DNA from: Bdellovibrionaceae bacterium UBA2466
GTDB taxonomy: Bacteria; Bdellovibrionota; FAC87; UBA2466
Direction: 5' to 3'
DNA length: 5,994 nt
Assembly: GCA_002342225.1 (NCBI GenBank)
Contig: DDPO01000097.1
Span: forward strand, 31,653 to 37,646
Both the position numbers and the translations under genes were made by a program. The first letter of the stretch is position 1. Each line of letters starts with the position of its first letter. Positions 4,909-5,994 of this stretch are shown here, in pieces. The notes beneath the pieces were generated by a model. The model worked only from the letters and a program-made list of their open reading frames with translations, did not search any database and was not told the DNA's origin.

Positions 4909-5994
4909 TTAGGGATTAATCGTAGTGACATAGCTGAACTTCTGCGGACCCACTACTTTCAGCACAACTGCGGGCTTAACCGCATTTCTCTGCTCATTGA
5001 TAGTGATCATTCCAGTCACGCCCTGAAAGTTTTTGGTTTCTGCTAGCGCATCTCTAAAGCCTCTAGGAGTCATTTCTTTTGCACGCTTCATTGCATCTGC
5101 TGCAACCATTGCAGCATCGTAACCTTGGGCGGCAAGTCCGCTTGGAACTTCACCATAACGGGCTTTGAATTGAGCTACAAAATTTTGGACAACAGGACTT
5201 TGATCTTCGTGGGAGTAATGATTACTGAAGTAGCCGCCTAAAATAGCATCTCCACCAATCTCAGTAAGTTTCTCACTATCCCAACCATCGCCACCCAGCA
5301 AAACCGCTTTGAGCCCCAATTCCCTTGCCTGACGAGCAACCAGCCCCACTTCGGTGTAATATCCTGGAACAAATAAAACATCTGGGTTTTTGCTTTTAAT
5401 GGATGTCAGCTGAGATTTAAAATCCATATCACCACCGGAATAGGAAACATCAGCTACAACTTCACCACCCATTTTTTTGTACTCTTCGACAAAAAAGTTG
5501 GCGAGGCCCATACTGTAATCTGCTTTAATATCTCTAAAAACTGCTGCTTTTTTTAATTTTAAATTATTGATCGCAAATCGGGCCATCACAGCCCCCTGAA
5601 ATGGATCAATGAAACAAACTCTAAATATCTGGTCTCCGACTTGAGTCACTTTGGGATTGGTACTGGACGGGCTTAACATGGGAATTTTATATTGTTGAGC
5701 CACGGTGCCTGCCGCAATAGAACGAGAACTAGCCACTTCCCCCAAAATCAAGCTAACTTTGTCCTGAGTAATGAGTTTAGTGACAATAGTGACCGCTTCA
5801 GCAGCTTGACCTTGATCGTCATAGCTTTTTAAAGAAATTTTCTTTCCATTGATTCCACCGGCTTTATTAATCTCGTCGATTGCCATCGATATGCCTTTAT
5901 GGGTGGAAACTCCAAAAGTGCTTTCTGATCCGGTCATTGAACCATACTCCCCGACCCAAATTTCGTTCCCACTTGGAACATTAGCCGAAGAGCC
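4909..5994 (-). CDS. livK: Branched-chain amino acid ABC transporter substrate-binding protein LivK, N-terminus cut by right edge
   Basis: The frame is open from the TAA at 4909 to the right edge (361 residues seen), so signal peptide and start codon are outside. It is a type I periplasmic binding protein of the Leu/Ile/Val family (Peripla_BP_6). Counting from the edge, IWVGEYGSMTGSESTFG (12-28) is the first strand and loop, followed by GISMAIDEINKAGGINGKK (34-52). LGEVASSRS (84-92) and the IPMLSPSSTNP segment (104-114) hold the Ser/Thr/Ala backbone positions that grip the amino-acid carboxylate and amine in this family. LGGDGWDSE (233-241) and LAAQGYDAAMVAADAM (288-303) form the second lobe. 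The Met encoded at 5937-5935 is residue 20, inside the first loop, and is not the start. Related proteins bind Leu/Ile/Val, but also amides, urea or aromatic acids, so the ligand is not certain. It is first in the order livKHMGF, 12 nt before livH. Confidence 0.94.
   Translation of the reverse strand, partial: GSSANVPSGNEIWVGEYGSMTGSESTFGVSTHKGISMAIDEINKAGGINGKKISLKSYDDQGQAAEAVTIVTKLITQDKVSLILGEVASSRSIAAGTVAQQYKIPMLSPSSTNPKVTQVGDQIFRVCFIDPFQGAVMARFAINNLKLKKAAVFRDIKADYSMGLANFFVEEYKKMGGEVVADVSYSGGDMDFKSQLTSIKSKNPDVLFVPGYYTEVGLVARQARELGLKAVLLGGDGWDSEKLTEIGGDAILGGYFSNHYSHEDQSPVVQNFVAQFKARYGEVPSGLAAQGYDAAMVAADAMKRAKEMTPRGFRDALAETKNFQGVTGMITINEQRNAVKPAVVLKVVGPQKFSYVTTINP

Overview
The window is a compact, almost fully coding bacterial segment with G+C in the low-to-mid 40s by eye. 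The organism cannot be fixed from sequence alone. The Gram-negative style livKHMGF set, next to a small zinc-ribbon/Tudor-like protein of a type I associate with delta-proteobacteria, Bdellovibrionota and Myxococcota, suggests one of those lineages. A relatively low-G+C Bdellovibrionota member would fit, but this is inference with modest confidence.

Right two thirds (1567-5994, minus strand): a complete-order branched-chain amino acid ABC importer operon, livK-livH-livM-livG-livF. LivK (substrate-binding protein) is cut by the right edge, so its signal peptide, start codon and the operon promoter lie outside. LivH and LivM are the two membrane permeases, and LivG and LivF the two ATPases. The genes are tightly coupled: a 12-nt gap between livK and livH, then three successive 4-nt stop/start overlaps (ATGA, GTGA, GTGA). 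LivG and LivF both start with GTG.

Middle (1119-1559, plus strand): one small basic protein with two CxxC knuckles near the N-terminus and a UvrD/PcrA-C-terminal-like (Tudor/KOW-type) segment at the C-terminus, function unknown. It converges on livF. A hairpin with a T-run on both strands, partly inside its last codons, looks like a shared bidirectional terminator.

Left (1-1071, minus strand): a membrane-anchored TlpA/ResA-type thioredoxin-fold protein (WCAPC). Downstream of it is the N-terminal 153 codons of a PAP2-superfamily membrane protein (RP...PSMH motifs), cut by the left edge. The TlpA-like gene and the zinc-ribbon gene diverge from a 47-bp spacer at 1072-1118 that must hold any local promoters.

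Start corrections: the TlpA-like gene most likely starts at ATG 1071 (not GTG 1092), livH at ATG 4896 (not TTG 4899), and livK has no start in the window (Met at 5937 is internal). I see no RNA genes, mobile elements, CRISPR arrays or non-coding gaps above 60 bp. Overall this is an ordinary housekeeping/transport region; the zinc-ribbon/Tudor protein is the least explained gene.
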